DNA of 64,000 bases from Karalla daura (Eukaryota > Chordata > Actinopteri > Chaetodontiformes > Leiognathidae): contig CM055188.1 in NCBI GenBank assembly GCA_029224185.1, positions 30,623,400-30,687,399 of the forward strand. The letters run 5' to 3'. The position numbers were made by a program, and so were the translations under genes. This document shows, piece by piece, positions 55,978 through 64,000 of the stretch. Numbering within the stretch: the first letter of the stretch is position 1; each line of letters opens with the position of its first letter. Under the pieces are notes generated by a model, which was not told where the DNA came from, did no database searches, and worked only from the letters and a program-made list of their open reading frames with translations.

Positions 55978-58562
55978 CTGAAGGACGGGAGGAAAAACAG
56001 AAAACGGAGCGACGTTACAGACCAAACCTTAAAAAGAGACTCACACCATCACAACAGTTTGAAAAGATGAGCATTTACCTTCTTTTTCTTTTTCTTCTGT
56101 GTCTTACGGCTTGCGGAGCTCTGTAGTAAAGTCTGGAGAAGGAGAGGAGGAAGAAGAAGAGGAAGAAGAAAGGAGAAAGAGGAAGAGAAGAAAGTTATGA
56201 GCTTTTAAATGTTTAAAGACACACCAGGTGCCTTTTAATCAACGTAATCTCTGATCTCTTAACAACCTTGGTAACCGCGGCAACCGCCCAACTGCCACGG
56301 AATGTCACCATAGCAACGCATGTCTGTGTGTGTGTGTGTGTGTGTGTGTCTTAGTGTGGTACTATGTGATTTAACAAGAGGGAAATCTATAAGAAACTCA
56401 TAAAAAAATGTAATTTTAATTAATTTTATTTCTCTGGTACCTTCAGCTCAGCATCCTGGACTTCATGCTCTGACTTGTAGAGGTCCGGATCGAAGGGTCC
56501 GTTGGTGATTCTGTGGGACCCGTTGGCCATCAGCAGCACGGTGAACTTGAACTGAGCTACATGCTCTCCTAAAAACAAAAACCAATATAGGTGAGAAATG
56601 AATGAACAAATCATACTGGTTTCTTCACTTTCCATGCAACGTATAGCACACAGTGCTTCACTCGTTCAGAGCAGAGGCTTAAGATGCTTAAAAAAAGGGG
56701 GTGACACGAGGTTATAACCACCATTACAGGTGAGAAAATCGAGACAAGGATGCGACATAACCACAGATGTCGCACTATAAATGGGATAAAGGGAAAAAGA
56801 TGACTTTGTGGTGACTCAGGCGTCCAGCACTCACCCTCCTTCTCGTGCAGCACGCTGAAGGGCTGCAGCAGCTCGTGTTTGGCACACTCCACCACCCCCA
56901 GACGAGCCTTCGCCTCGTCCTCGAACGCCCTGACGTGTGACAGTTTGGTCTGTTATGTGTGTTTAAGATCATATGATCATAATATACATACCGTTTCTAC
57001 ATATTAACCCTCTGTCGTGTTCATTTCAGGTTACGAATGGTCTCACGAACCGTTCAAGCTCCTTCAGAGTGAAATATTCTGACCTTTTTTTATCTTTAAT
57101 CCACTGGTTTTTAATGTCCTGGCTTGAATTGTCTCAATGGTTTGATGTCATAGAACTTTGTTTTACGTAGAATAAAAAAACTCAGATGAAATGTAGTTCA
57201 CATTTTCTCAAAAGTGGCAAAAACAACCAAATCATGTCAAATCAACATGAAGTTTGATCTTCGATACGACAGTTTGTTTCATATGAATGGACTAGTCATA
57301 AATTATAATAGCCAATATATATATATAGTCAAATATAGCCAAAAACAGCCCAAAAATCTGAATAAGTTGTTCTAAGATTTGAGAGAATCTAAAAAAAAAA
57401 CATGCCCACATAATGAGATGATAGTAGTTGTGTAGGAGACATCTGAAGGTTTTTGTGGGGTCTGTACCTCAGGGTGAAGGGCATGGCATCAAAGCGGCGT
57501 TCCACTTCGCTGAAGAACGTGCGGGAGGTCTTCATCTTCAGGCCGTACTGCTTGCTGGGGTCCCTCTTGTAAATGGTGGTCCTCAGACCTCCATCTCTGG
57601 CCTGGTGGTCAGCAAAGACTCAGATCAGCCACAAGCTACAAACTCTTCTTGTCCAGGACATTTTCAGTTGGACTTTCCATGCATCTTCCATGACTGGAAT
57701 ATTGTTTTATATATTTTTTTATATCTTCCTAGAGAAGTGTGGGAACTCTGCCTATCATGTGAACAACTGGAGAGACGACAGACGACAGACCTTCCCTTCT
57801 CCTGTGCTGACCAGGACGTCCACAGCGTAGACCTCATGCACCTCAAACTCTGCCTTCTCATGGTCCTTCCTGAGAGAGAGAGAGAGAGACAGAGAGAGAG
57901 AGAGACAGAGAGAGAGAGGGAGACAGAGAGAGACAGAGACAGAGAGAGAGAGGGTCAGAGAGAGAGGAATCATTTGAGACGGTCTGTAATGGCAGACTTA
58001 TTAAATGTGATTTTAATGCAAGTCAATGGGATATTATTGGCTACGAGGGGTTGGGAGAAGCTGAGAGTATCAGTGTCTCTCTGACTGGGCTGACCCTAAC
58101 CCAGTCACCACAAAAAACTCCCTACTATTTATTACATAATATATATATATATATATTTTAATGCAAAAAATAGCAATGAAATAATCAAATCTGCAATTAA
58201 AATGGCTAAAATCCTACAAATAGTTTTGAGAAGGTCTGAAGTGGCTCAAAAGATTCATGAAAAAATGTCGCTCATCATATGTAAATGTACGGTCAGAGTG
58301 TCCCAGCCGTGCCTGACCTACCTCTGCTGGTCTGTCGGGTTCTGAATGATGGTCTTCTCCCCATCGATGACGTGCTGCTTGAGCTGATGAGACAGCATGC
58401 CTGCCAGGAACGAGGCCCGGGACACGTTAAAACACCAGCTACTCACACGGGAACGTCTCCTGAGCGGCTTCTCACAGACTGACGGAGACACTCACCCTCG
58501 ATGGGCGAGCACTTGAACGACTGAGCGATCTTGTTCCAGGCTTCTGTCACTTGTGTGTTCTG

Positions 58563-58611
<49 letters not shown>

Positions 58612-58819
58612 TGGGAAAAGGCCCTGACCCTCCATCCTCTCTCAGATCCTCAGGTTTTTGTCTGAGTCCAGGTCATGCAGGACGAACCGTACCTGGTTGC
58701 CAGGTTTCACAAGACGCAGAGCTGCCTCGGCGCACAAATGAGCCGCTTTGATGACGTCGGCTTTCCGGCCGGTGACGGGGTTCTCCTGCAGGGACGAGAC
58801 AGACGCGTCGCTACAGACT

Positions 58820-58853
<34 letters not shown>

Positions 58854-61800
58854 CAAACAGAGACCTGAAGCCTCCGGGCTCTCAGCCCGGCCTCACCTTG
58901 CTGGCTCCCACCACGAAGCTGTGGGCGACGTTGGCGATGAAGCCGTCGACGTGAACGCCGAGATCGCTGGAGGAAAAGAAGAGGAAGGAGGAAAAGAGGA
59001 AAAGAAGAAGAAGGAGAAGAGTGTGAAAAAAACCCAACAAAAACACGATACATCATATGAAGCTGAGCTGTTAAGATTATGAATGTGGACACATGACAAA
59101 TGTTGAGATTAAACAATAACCAATCAGTTTATTTAACAAAAATTTGGCATAAGTTGTAGGATTCAGGGGAGCAGCATTAGAGTGGAGAGTGACACAGATA
59201 CAAACCTTGTTCAGGTGTGAGTGAAACACCATGAGGAAAGTAAACACAAAACGTCTTTGAAAACACCAAAAAATCCACATGTAGCACACAGGACGTTACA
59301 GGACGCAGACACACGTGGCAACACAACAACTAAGATGAGCCGACTTCCTTTCCCCCCCCCCCCCAAGACAAAAAGGTCCAACCTTACTTGTCGTTTGCCA
59401 CAGAGGACAGACAGGAAGACGAGACTTCAGAAAATGAAGCAGACACAGCAAAGAGAAACCCCTCACACTCAAGCCCAGATACCACACGGACAGAAAGGGG
59501 GGAGACAAAACACTGGGACACGAAGGACAAGAGAGAAAGAGATAGAAGAGGAGGAGGAGGAGGAGGAGGAGGAGGGGGGTGACATTACAGCAGAGCGTGG
59601 TGCCTACATTTTGACCAGATCCCCATCTTTAAGTGTGTAGTCGGGGTCACTCTTCAGGGGAGAGAAGTGGCAAACACAGTTATTGACTGAGACGCTGGTG
59701 GGAAAGGCAATGCCTGGAAGAGGGAGAGAGAACCACCGAGTCTTCATTTGGACATCAGCCACACGATTCAGCAAGAGAACTCTTCCTTCCCATCCCATCC
59801 CCTCCACGCGTCCCACACCTCTCATTCTGGTTCGTTAACCCGCAATAGTTTCATCTTTATTCAGTAACTTCATTCAACAACTCAAAATAACTTCTCCTCC
59901 ATAAAAATATGAGACACGTCAGAGGGTTAGGGCTGCAGCTGCTGTGTTTTTTTGTAATGAATTATACTGTCAGTTAATTATCAGATTAATATTGTGATAA
60001 GATAAAAACTGAAACTTTAGAAGGACAAAAACAAAACATGTCTTAAATATCTTTATGTATCAGTTACGAGGATGTTTAACACTGTGAAATGTGACGATTT
60101 CTAAGATGATTATGTCTCTGACAAACAGCAAAGATTCAACTAAAAAAAACTGATGCGACTAGACTGCAATCTCTAATCTAATTAACCCACAGATTTTTTT
60201 AACGTCTATGTCATTTTATGTCTATGTGAAGGGCCCGAGAAGTTTGGTAGTGTGGCAGCAAGTTGCATCAAGTTTGACGAGAACACTTTCACATTTCTAC
60301 TTTAGGTTTTTTTCTGTGTTTTAATTATTATTATTATTATTATTGTTATCTGGAACTGACCAACAAATTGAATTGGTCTGTTTGGTTTATGTTCACTCAA
60401 ACTTAAAGATTTTAATGTCAAATAAAATACCTGCTTTATTTTCACAATAGACAACGTTTTTAACAGCATCTATCATGTTCAAACAAACTGGAAACTAAGA
60501 AAAACGATCTTTATATCATACAACAAAGAACATTTAACCCGGACAACAACTGAAACGAATAACCTGATAAAACAGGAAGTGTCGTGATACGGATTATGAT
60601 GAATTTACAGACTATCGATGCTCAAAACCTTCTTAACCGAGCTCATTTTTCAGTGTTTCCAGGATCTTATTGAAGCTAAATTAAAGCTCCGCCTCAAAGG
60701 ATTCAAGGAGTTTCATCACAGGTTAAAACATGAGATGGAATGAAAGTACGTTTACCTGGTCCTGGCAAAAGCCCAGTAACTAACTAAGTAGATAGATAAA
60801 AGATAGATAGATAAAACAAATATGGGACTATAAACAGTCTAACATCAGAGTTAAGTTGTAAGTATGAACTGAGGATGAAACAGAAGCGTGATGAGGATGA
60901 GCCGACACACCTGCGCTCTCACCTGAGCCACAGAACCATGATTTCAGAGCTCACCTTTCTTCATCTCCTTCTCCTTCTTGAAGACTTTGCCGGTCTCGGT
61001 CATGATGTAGGCGTCTCCCTTCTGGCAGAGGCTCAGCACCGACACGCCGGGCTTCGCCGCGTCCACCACCAGCCGCAGAGACTCTGCACGACACAGTCGA
61101 CCCGTCACCTTTGTGCTCGATTTACCTGTCCGCGGCTTCTCTCAATTAGATCGATTAGCTGTTTTAAAATGATGCAAAACCCTGGAAAACGCCAAGATCG
61201 GGTCTTTAAATGACTTCTGATGGTCTTTTTTTCCAGTTTTCTGCCATCGAGGGTTAAAGAAGCCAGAAAGAAGTCACGTTTTTTAGGCTGAGATTCATCA
61301 GTTTTCAGAAAAGTTGTTAATTATTTCATTAGTTAATTGATTAGCTGACAGACTATCCTCTATGTCTAAACCTGTACAAATTAAACTTGTCTGTAAACTG
61401 CATGTTTAGAATTAAAGCCTCAAAAGAATCACAGTAAACATCCACAATCTTAAGACTTTACAAACACTCAGTAGTTGTAGTAGTCGGTAGTAAACACATG
61501 ATCAGGTTTCGTCTGTTTCGTATCAAGTGACAAACGAGTTTGTGCCACTTCACATTCTCTCTGCTGTTGAAGTCGTACTCTGTGTGATATTTGCACTGCA
61601 ACTTCAACTTTATTCAAAGAGCCAGTTCATAACAATGTTATCTCCAGACACTTTATGTAAACAAACAACATAAAGCAGAGCCAAACAAAACAAAACCCTG
61701 CACTGTTACTATTACTCTCTCTCTGTGTGTGTGCTGCCAACTCTCAGCTAAATTCTCTGCTTTATTTATTATTTAATGTTATTTGTCACATCTTGAAGTC

Positions 61801-63194
61801 TACCTGGAGGTTCAGAACAAAGGTGTGTGTGTGTGCGTGTGTGTGTGTATGTGTAGTAACGAGTCAGATTCCAATATTTTACATACAGGAAGCAGCAGAA
61901 GCAGATTGCTGTGAATGTGATTTTTGGCTGCTGCACTAAATGATTTCCCTCCGGGGGTTAGATAAAGTCTTATCTTATATAATAAGTTAAAGACCGCAGC
62001 TGTCCCGAGCAGCTGCCTCAGCAGCAGACATCCATCCCGACAGCTGCAGACTCCTCCAGCCTGACATCACCCGGCTCGTCTACGGACCGGGAGGCGGTTC
62101 GATCCCGGCACCGCACGACATGTCGAAATCTTTGTGCAAGACACTGAACCCTCACCGGCCTTTGAAGCTGCGTCATCAGTGTGCGAATGTGTGTGTGTGT
62201 GTGAATGGCTGAAGCAGACGGATCATGTGAGGCAACCTGAGTGTGAATGGGTGTCAATGGGTGAATGTGACGTGCATCTGTAAAAGTGCTTTGAGTGGCA
62301 ACTAGGAAACCAGTCCATTTACTATTGTGACCCTTCTGGAGCACTCTCCACTCTGCATGCCCGGCTGTCATGTTCAGACTGTAGGTGCACATGCACAAGT
62401 GCCTCAACAGACAGTTTTATCCGACTGTTATGAAGCTGTCTTTCACAAAGTTTTAATGGTGCTGTCAAAATGCAGATTTTCCCATCAATGAACCTGATTG
62501 GTGGACTAATGTTTTGCATATCTACTTGTTTAAAATTATTTTTAGCACAGACTGAAGCAAAAAGCAGACTTGAGTCATTTCTCATGTTACTAATCGAGTT
62601 ATATACCTATTATTACACACTAACCAGGAATGTGTGACAGTGCAAAGATCATAACAGTGACATGCAAACATCACGTCATGTCTGGGACAAACATGTCAGC
62701 TTTGTCCTTGAACAGATAATGCAAATTGAGAGAAAAAGAGAGGAATGTGACATGTTGCACTGGCTTATCTCTCTCTCCCTGCTAAACTTAGCTTAGCAAC
62801 AGGCTTAGCTGTGCTAACTGCTAGTTAGCATCCAGGGCGACTTAAATAAAAAAACAAACCGATCATGTCCACTCAGTTTTTAACGCCAGTGTTGAGCAGC
62901 AGCAGTGACATGAGAGGGTTTTCTCACTAGCAGAGAAACGATCCACCTGCACCTGTTCTCACACTGAGCTGTGTTAGCGTGTGTGTGTGTGTATGTATGT
63001 GTATGTGTGTGTGTGTGAACCACATGGCTGCTGCAGCTGCAGCTGCTAAAGGGGACAGGCCGGTCATCTCCAACTGTCACTACTCTTCACGTTTCTTGGT
63101 AAATTTACTCACGGTTCGCGATGTCACCACCCATCTTGTACTTGGTGACCACAAGGTCCTCGGCGATGGTCTGCTCCTGCTCCTCGTCCGACAT
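55915..63194 (-). CDS. pa2g4: pa2g4 (proliferation-associated 2G4, EBP1), complete 13-exon gene
   Basis: Coding exons, in transcript order: 63113-63194, 60955-61083, 59608-59713, 58897-58966, 58693-58785, 58496-58559, 58322-58400, 57791-57869, 57468-57601, 56835-56929, 56441-56568, 56079-56132, 55915-55977. They sum to 1176 nt, i.e. 391 residues plus stop, close to the roughly 394 of the mammalian protein. Phases match at all 12 junctions and every intron is GT..AG. Recognisable segments include EQTIAEDLVVTKYKMGGDIA, KEKEMKKGIAFPTSVSVNN, VTGRKADVIKAAHLCAEAAL and TTIYKRDPSKQYGLKMKTSR. The family is a catalytically inactive methionine-aminopeptidase (pita-bread) homologue that binds RNA and ribosomes and acts in nucleolus and cytoplasm in growth control (family knowledge). 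An LKTLL (LXXLL) motif spans exons 11-12, followed by a lysine run. The start chosen is the long-isoform ATG at 63194-63192. Confidence 0.97.
56079..56132 (-). CDS. pa2g4: pa2g4 exon 12 (residues 354-371)
   Basis: 18 codons: TLLQSSASRKTQ then six lysines. It completes LKTLL with exon 11 and carries the basic tract linked in this family to RNA/nucleolar binding (family knowledge). Acceptor TTCTCCAG, donor GTAAAT. Confidence 0.94.
56441..56568 (-). CDS. pa2g4: pa2g4 exon 11 (residues 311-353)
   Basis: Encodes EHVAQFKFTVLLMANGSHRI, GPFDPDLYKSEHEVQDAELK. Acceptor TTTTTAG, donor GTACCA. Confidence 0.96.
56835..56929 (-). CDS. pa2g4: pa2g4 exon 10 (residues 279-311)
   Basis: Encodes AFEDEAKARLGVVECAKHEL and LQPFSVLHEKEG. 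Donor GTGAGT. Confidence 0.96.
57468..57601 (-). CDS. pa2g4: pa2g4 exon 9 (residues 235-279)
   Basis: Encodes TTIYKRDPSKQYGLKMKTSR then TFFSEVERRFDAMPFTL. Acceptor ACCACCAG, donor GTACAG. Confidence 0.96.
57791..57869 (-). CDS. pa2g4: pa2g4 exon 8 (residues 208-234)
   Basis: Encodes KDHEKAEFEVHEVYAVDVLV and STGEGK. The acceptor is preceded by a long (CT)n repeat (57871-57960 on the complement). The donor GTCTGT is weak: only GT and the exonic AAG fit consensus. Confidence 0.94.
57871..57964. repeat. (GA)n-rich microsatellite in pa2g4 intron 7
   Basis: Imperfect GA/GACA run abutting the acceptor of exon 8. Confidence 0.9.
58322..58400 (-). CDS. pa2g4: pa2g4 exon 7 (residues 182-208)
   Basis: Encodes MLSHQLKQHVIDGEKTIIQN PTDQQ. 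Acceptor CTGGCAG, donor GTAGGT. Confidence 0.96.
58496..58559 (-). CDS. pa2g4: pa2g4 exon 6 (residues 161-182)
   Basis: Encodes NTQVTEAWNKIAQSFKCSPI and EG. A (GA)n microsatellite (58566-58609) abuts the acceptor, so on the transcribed strand the polypyrimidine tract is a (CT)n repeat. Confidence 0.95.
58566..58609. repeat. (GA)n microsatellite in pa2g4 intron 5
   Basis: About 44 bases of GA, next to the acceptor of exon 6. Confidence 0.9.
58693..58785 (-). CDS. pa2g4: pa2g4 exon 5 (residues 130-160)
   Basis: Phase-0 exon of 31 codons: VTGRKADVIKAAHLCAEAAL then RLVKPGNQ. Acceptor CCTGCAG, donor GTACGG. Confidence 0.96.
58822..58852. repeat. (CA)n microsatellite in pa2g4 intron 4
   Basis: Run of CA between exons 5 and 4. 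Confidence 0.9.
58897..58966 (-). CDS. pa2g4: pa2g4 exon 4 (residues 106-129)
   Basis: Encodes DLGVHVDGFIANVAHSFVV. In active methionine aminopeptidases two aspartate metal ligands lie in the equivalent strands. Here the second position reads Asn (FIAN), as expected of an inactive homologue (alignment from memory). Confidence 0.95.
59352..59366. repeat. Poly-C run in pa2g4 intron 3
   Basis: Uninterrupted C tract; assembly length may be unreliable. Confidence 0.7.
59546..59579. repeat. (GAG)n microsatellite in pa2g4 intron 3
   Basis: GAG triplet run upstream of the exon 3 donor on the plus strand. Confidence 0.85.
59608..59713 (-). CDS. pa2g4: pa2g4 exon 3 (residues 71-106)
   Basis: Encodes IAFPTSVSVNNCVCHFSPLK through GDLVK. 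Acceptor CTTCCAG. The donor GTAGGC departs from consensus at +4 to +6 but keeps GT. Confidence 0.95.
60955..61083 (-). CDS. pa2g4: pa2g4 exon 2 (residues 28-71)
   Basis: Acceptor ..GTGCAG, donor GTGAGC. Encodes the PGVSVLSLCQKGDAYIM region and the KKEKEMKK stretch. Intron 1 upstream (about 2.0 kb) carries a SINE and LINE tails. Confidence 0.96.
61600..61695 (-). mobile_element. LINE 3' end fragment in pa2g4 intron 1
   Basis: CAACTTCAACTTTATTCAAA, CATAACAATGTTATCTC, CACTTTATGTAAAC parallels 9058-9130 (CAACTCAACTTTTATTTG, CATAACAGCTGTTATCTC). Confidence 0.5.
62075..62310 (+). mobile_element. tRNA-derived SINE in pa2g4 intron 1
   Basis: Contains the B-box-like GGCGGTTCGATCCCGGC (62094-62110), then CATGTCGAAATCTTTGTGCA AGACACTGAACCC, GTGTGAATGGGTG and TGTAAAAGTGCTTTGAGTGG. 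This order of tRNA-like head, core and CTTTGAGTGG-type tail is that of a common fish SINE. Confidence 0.75.
63113..63194 (-). CDS. pa2g4: pa2g4 exon 1 (residues 1-28)
   Basis: Encodes the N-terminus MSDEEQEQTIAEDLVVTKYK followed by MGGDIAN, ending one base into codon 28. The donor is GTGAGT (63107-63112 on the complement). Confidence 0.96.
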
Positions 63195-63400
63195 CTCGGC
63201 GGTGTTGGACCAGTTTCTTGTCTCTTGAACTCACTGAGAGCTGCTGACGGCTCCGAGTCAACCGGCGTCCCGCTAAACCCCGCGCACGCCCCGCCCCCCT
63301 GCGTCATGACGCAAGCGACGTCACAGCCGACGCAGCCCGCGAAAATAGAGGTCAGAGCTGAGAGTTCCATAGCAAAAGGGTTGCATGTGATTAGAGAGAA
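63195..63400 (-). promoter_or_regulatory. pa2g4: pa2g4 5' UTR and CpG-rich promoter region
   Basis: Upstream of the start codon the sequence becomes G+C- and CpG-rich (about 63240-63350). It contains CREB/ATF-like sites: TGACGCAA (63306-63313) and GACGTCAC (about 63316-63323). No TATA box is visible, consistent with a housekeeping CpG promoter. The transcription start cannot be set from sequence alone. Confidence 0.6.
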
Positions 63401-64000
63401 AAACAACAGAAAATCCCCCAAATAAGTGGATATTATATTATATTATATAAGAATTACCATTTCTTATAATTTCTTATAAGGTCTGCTATTATCTACTGTT
63501 TATTATTATTATATAGTTATCTTACACAATTTTATTGATTGATTGATTCTTGTATATAGTATATGTATATCTTGTATATTCTGTTTATCATTAATGTATA
63601 TTTTGTCTGTTTATCATTAAGTTATTGTGTATTGTTTACTCTTATACATAGTTTATATAATCTTTTATCCTACGGGAAATGTAATTTAATACATAAGTTA
63701 ATTACTATCTATTACTATCCTATTTACTGTTTTCTTACTACTTTACTATTACTTTACTATTTACTGTTTATTACCCCACTGTTTATACGCTCATCACAAA
63801 TTCTCTAATACATGTATCATGTATATACTATCTCAGTGATCCTCATATTGTTCTATTGTGCTATTCAACACCACTGGAAATGTAAATTTCCCTGAGGCAG
63901 CCATCCCAAAGGGATAGATAGGAGAAAGTCTAAGTCTATTGTATCATATTATGTGTTATAATACATGGATAATCTATTTATCATCCATGTCGTTTTCTTG
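63401..64000. other. AT-rich upstream flank; possible LINE/SINE tail near 63850-63940
   Basis: TGTAAATTTCCCTGAGGCAG, AAAGGGATAGATAGGAGAAA resembles tails of fish non-LTR elements. Otherwise AT-rich without genes. Confidence 0.35.

Noticed and set aside
57428..58084. 218-codon plus-strand frame with an RE-rich repeat
   Set aside because: It runs antisense across pa2g4 exons 9 and 8 and through the (GA)n microsatellite, which produces the Arg/Glu run.
62090..62112. tRNA gene suggested by GGTTCGATCCCGGC
   Set aside because: Only a B-box-like stretch is present and it is followed by SINE core and tail text; no cloverleaf could be folded from the flanks.

Overview
The window looks like teleost fish nuclear DNA, probably from a percomorph-type genome (inference). 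The single host gene I can name is split into 13 short exons with GT/AG junctions. Nearly everything else is transposon debris of fish-typical kinds: CR1/L2-like LINEs, a Ty3/Gypsy LTR element, hAT, Tc1/mariner and Harbinger transposons, a tRNA-derived SINE, MITEs and many microsatellites. There are no prokaryotic gene clusters, CRISPR arrays or rRNA genes.

Layout. 1-2950 (+): a decayed gene-like stretch with tandem, diverged exon-like units, tentatively OB-fold-like. 4115-4895: dead Tc1 transposase. 5290-6860: a GC-rich, possibly promoter-like stretch with three candidate exons, weakly supported. 7287-7872: Harbinger-type deletion derivative. 9053-10106: LINE 3' end. 10761-11679: long MITE. 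12161-23165: an 11-kb tandem array of a composite 3.2-kb unit, two full and three partial copies, built from Gypsy, LINE and OB-like gene fragments. 23168-28135: LINE tail, two Tc1 remnants, a Harbinger Myb/SANT-type remnant and a split direct duplication. 28686-31348: one complete but dead hAT element with target-site duplication. 31500-41880: a nested pile. A minus-strand LINE (ORF1 with an SGNH-esterase-like domain, ORF2 endonuclease and reverse transcriptase) is split by a whole Gypsy element (34655-40815, 5-bp target duplication) and by a 205-bp hAT MITE (8-bp duplication). 41885-45195: more LINE and hAT pieces. 47211-47900: a 35-bp minisatellite whose units carry GCCATCTT (YY1-like core) and CACGTG (E-box). 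48470-48870: a second short tandem array carrying CCAAT. 50306-54823: small transposon remnants.

55915-63194 (-): pa2g4 (EBP1). I could join 13 exons into a continuous 391-codon reading frame with correct phase at every junction. It starts in a CpG-rich segment with CREB/ATF-like sites near 63300. Its introns hold microsatellites, a tRNA-SINE and LINE tails.

How the parts relate: pa2g4 is the only gene that looks functional. The repeats are independent insertions whose nesting gives a relative order: the LINE first, then the Gypsy and the hAT MITE into it. The composite array arose later by tandem duplication of a unit already made of fragments. The most unusual items are the YY1/E-box minisatellite, the composite array with a local micro-inversion in one copy, and the repeated OB-like exon units shared in opposite orientation between the window start and the array. 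All similarity statements rest on reading the sequence and on recalled family motifs; no database search was run.
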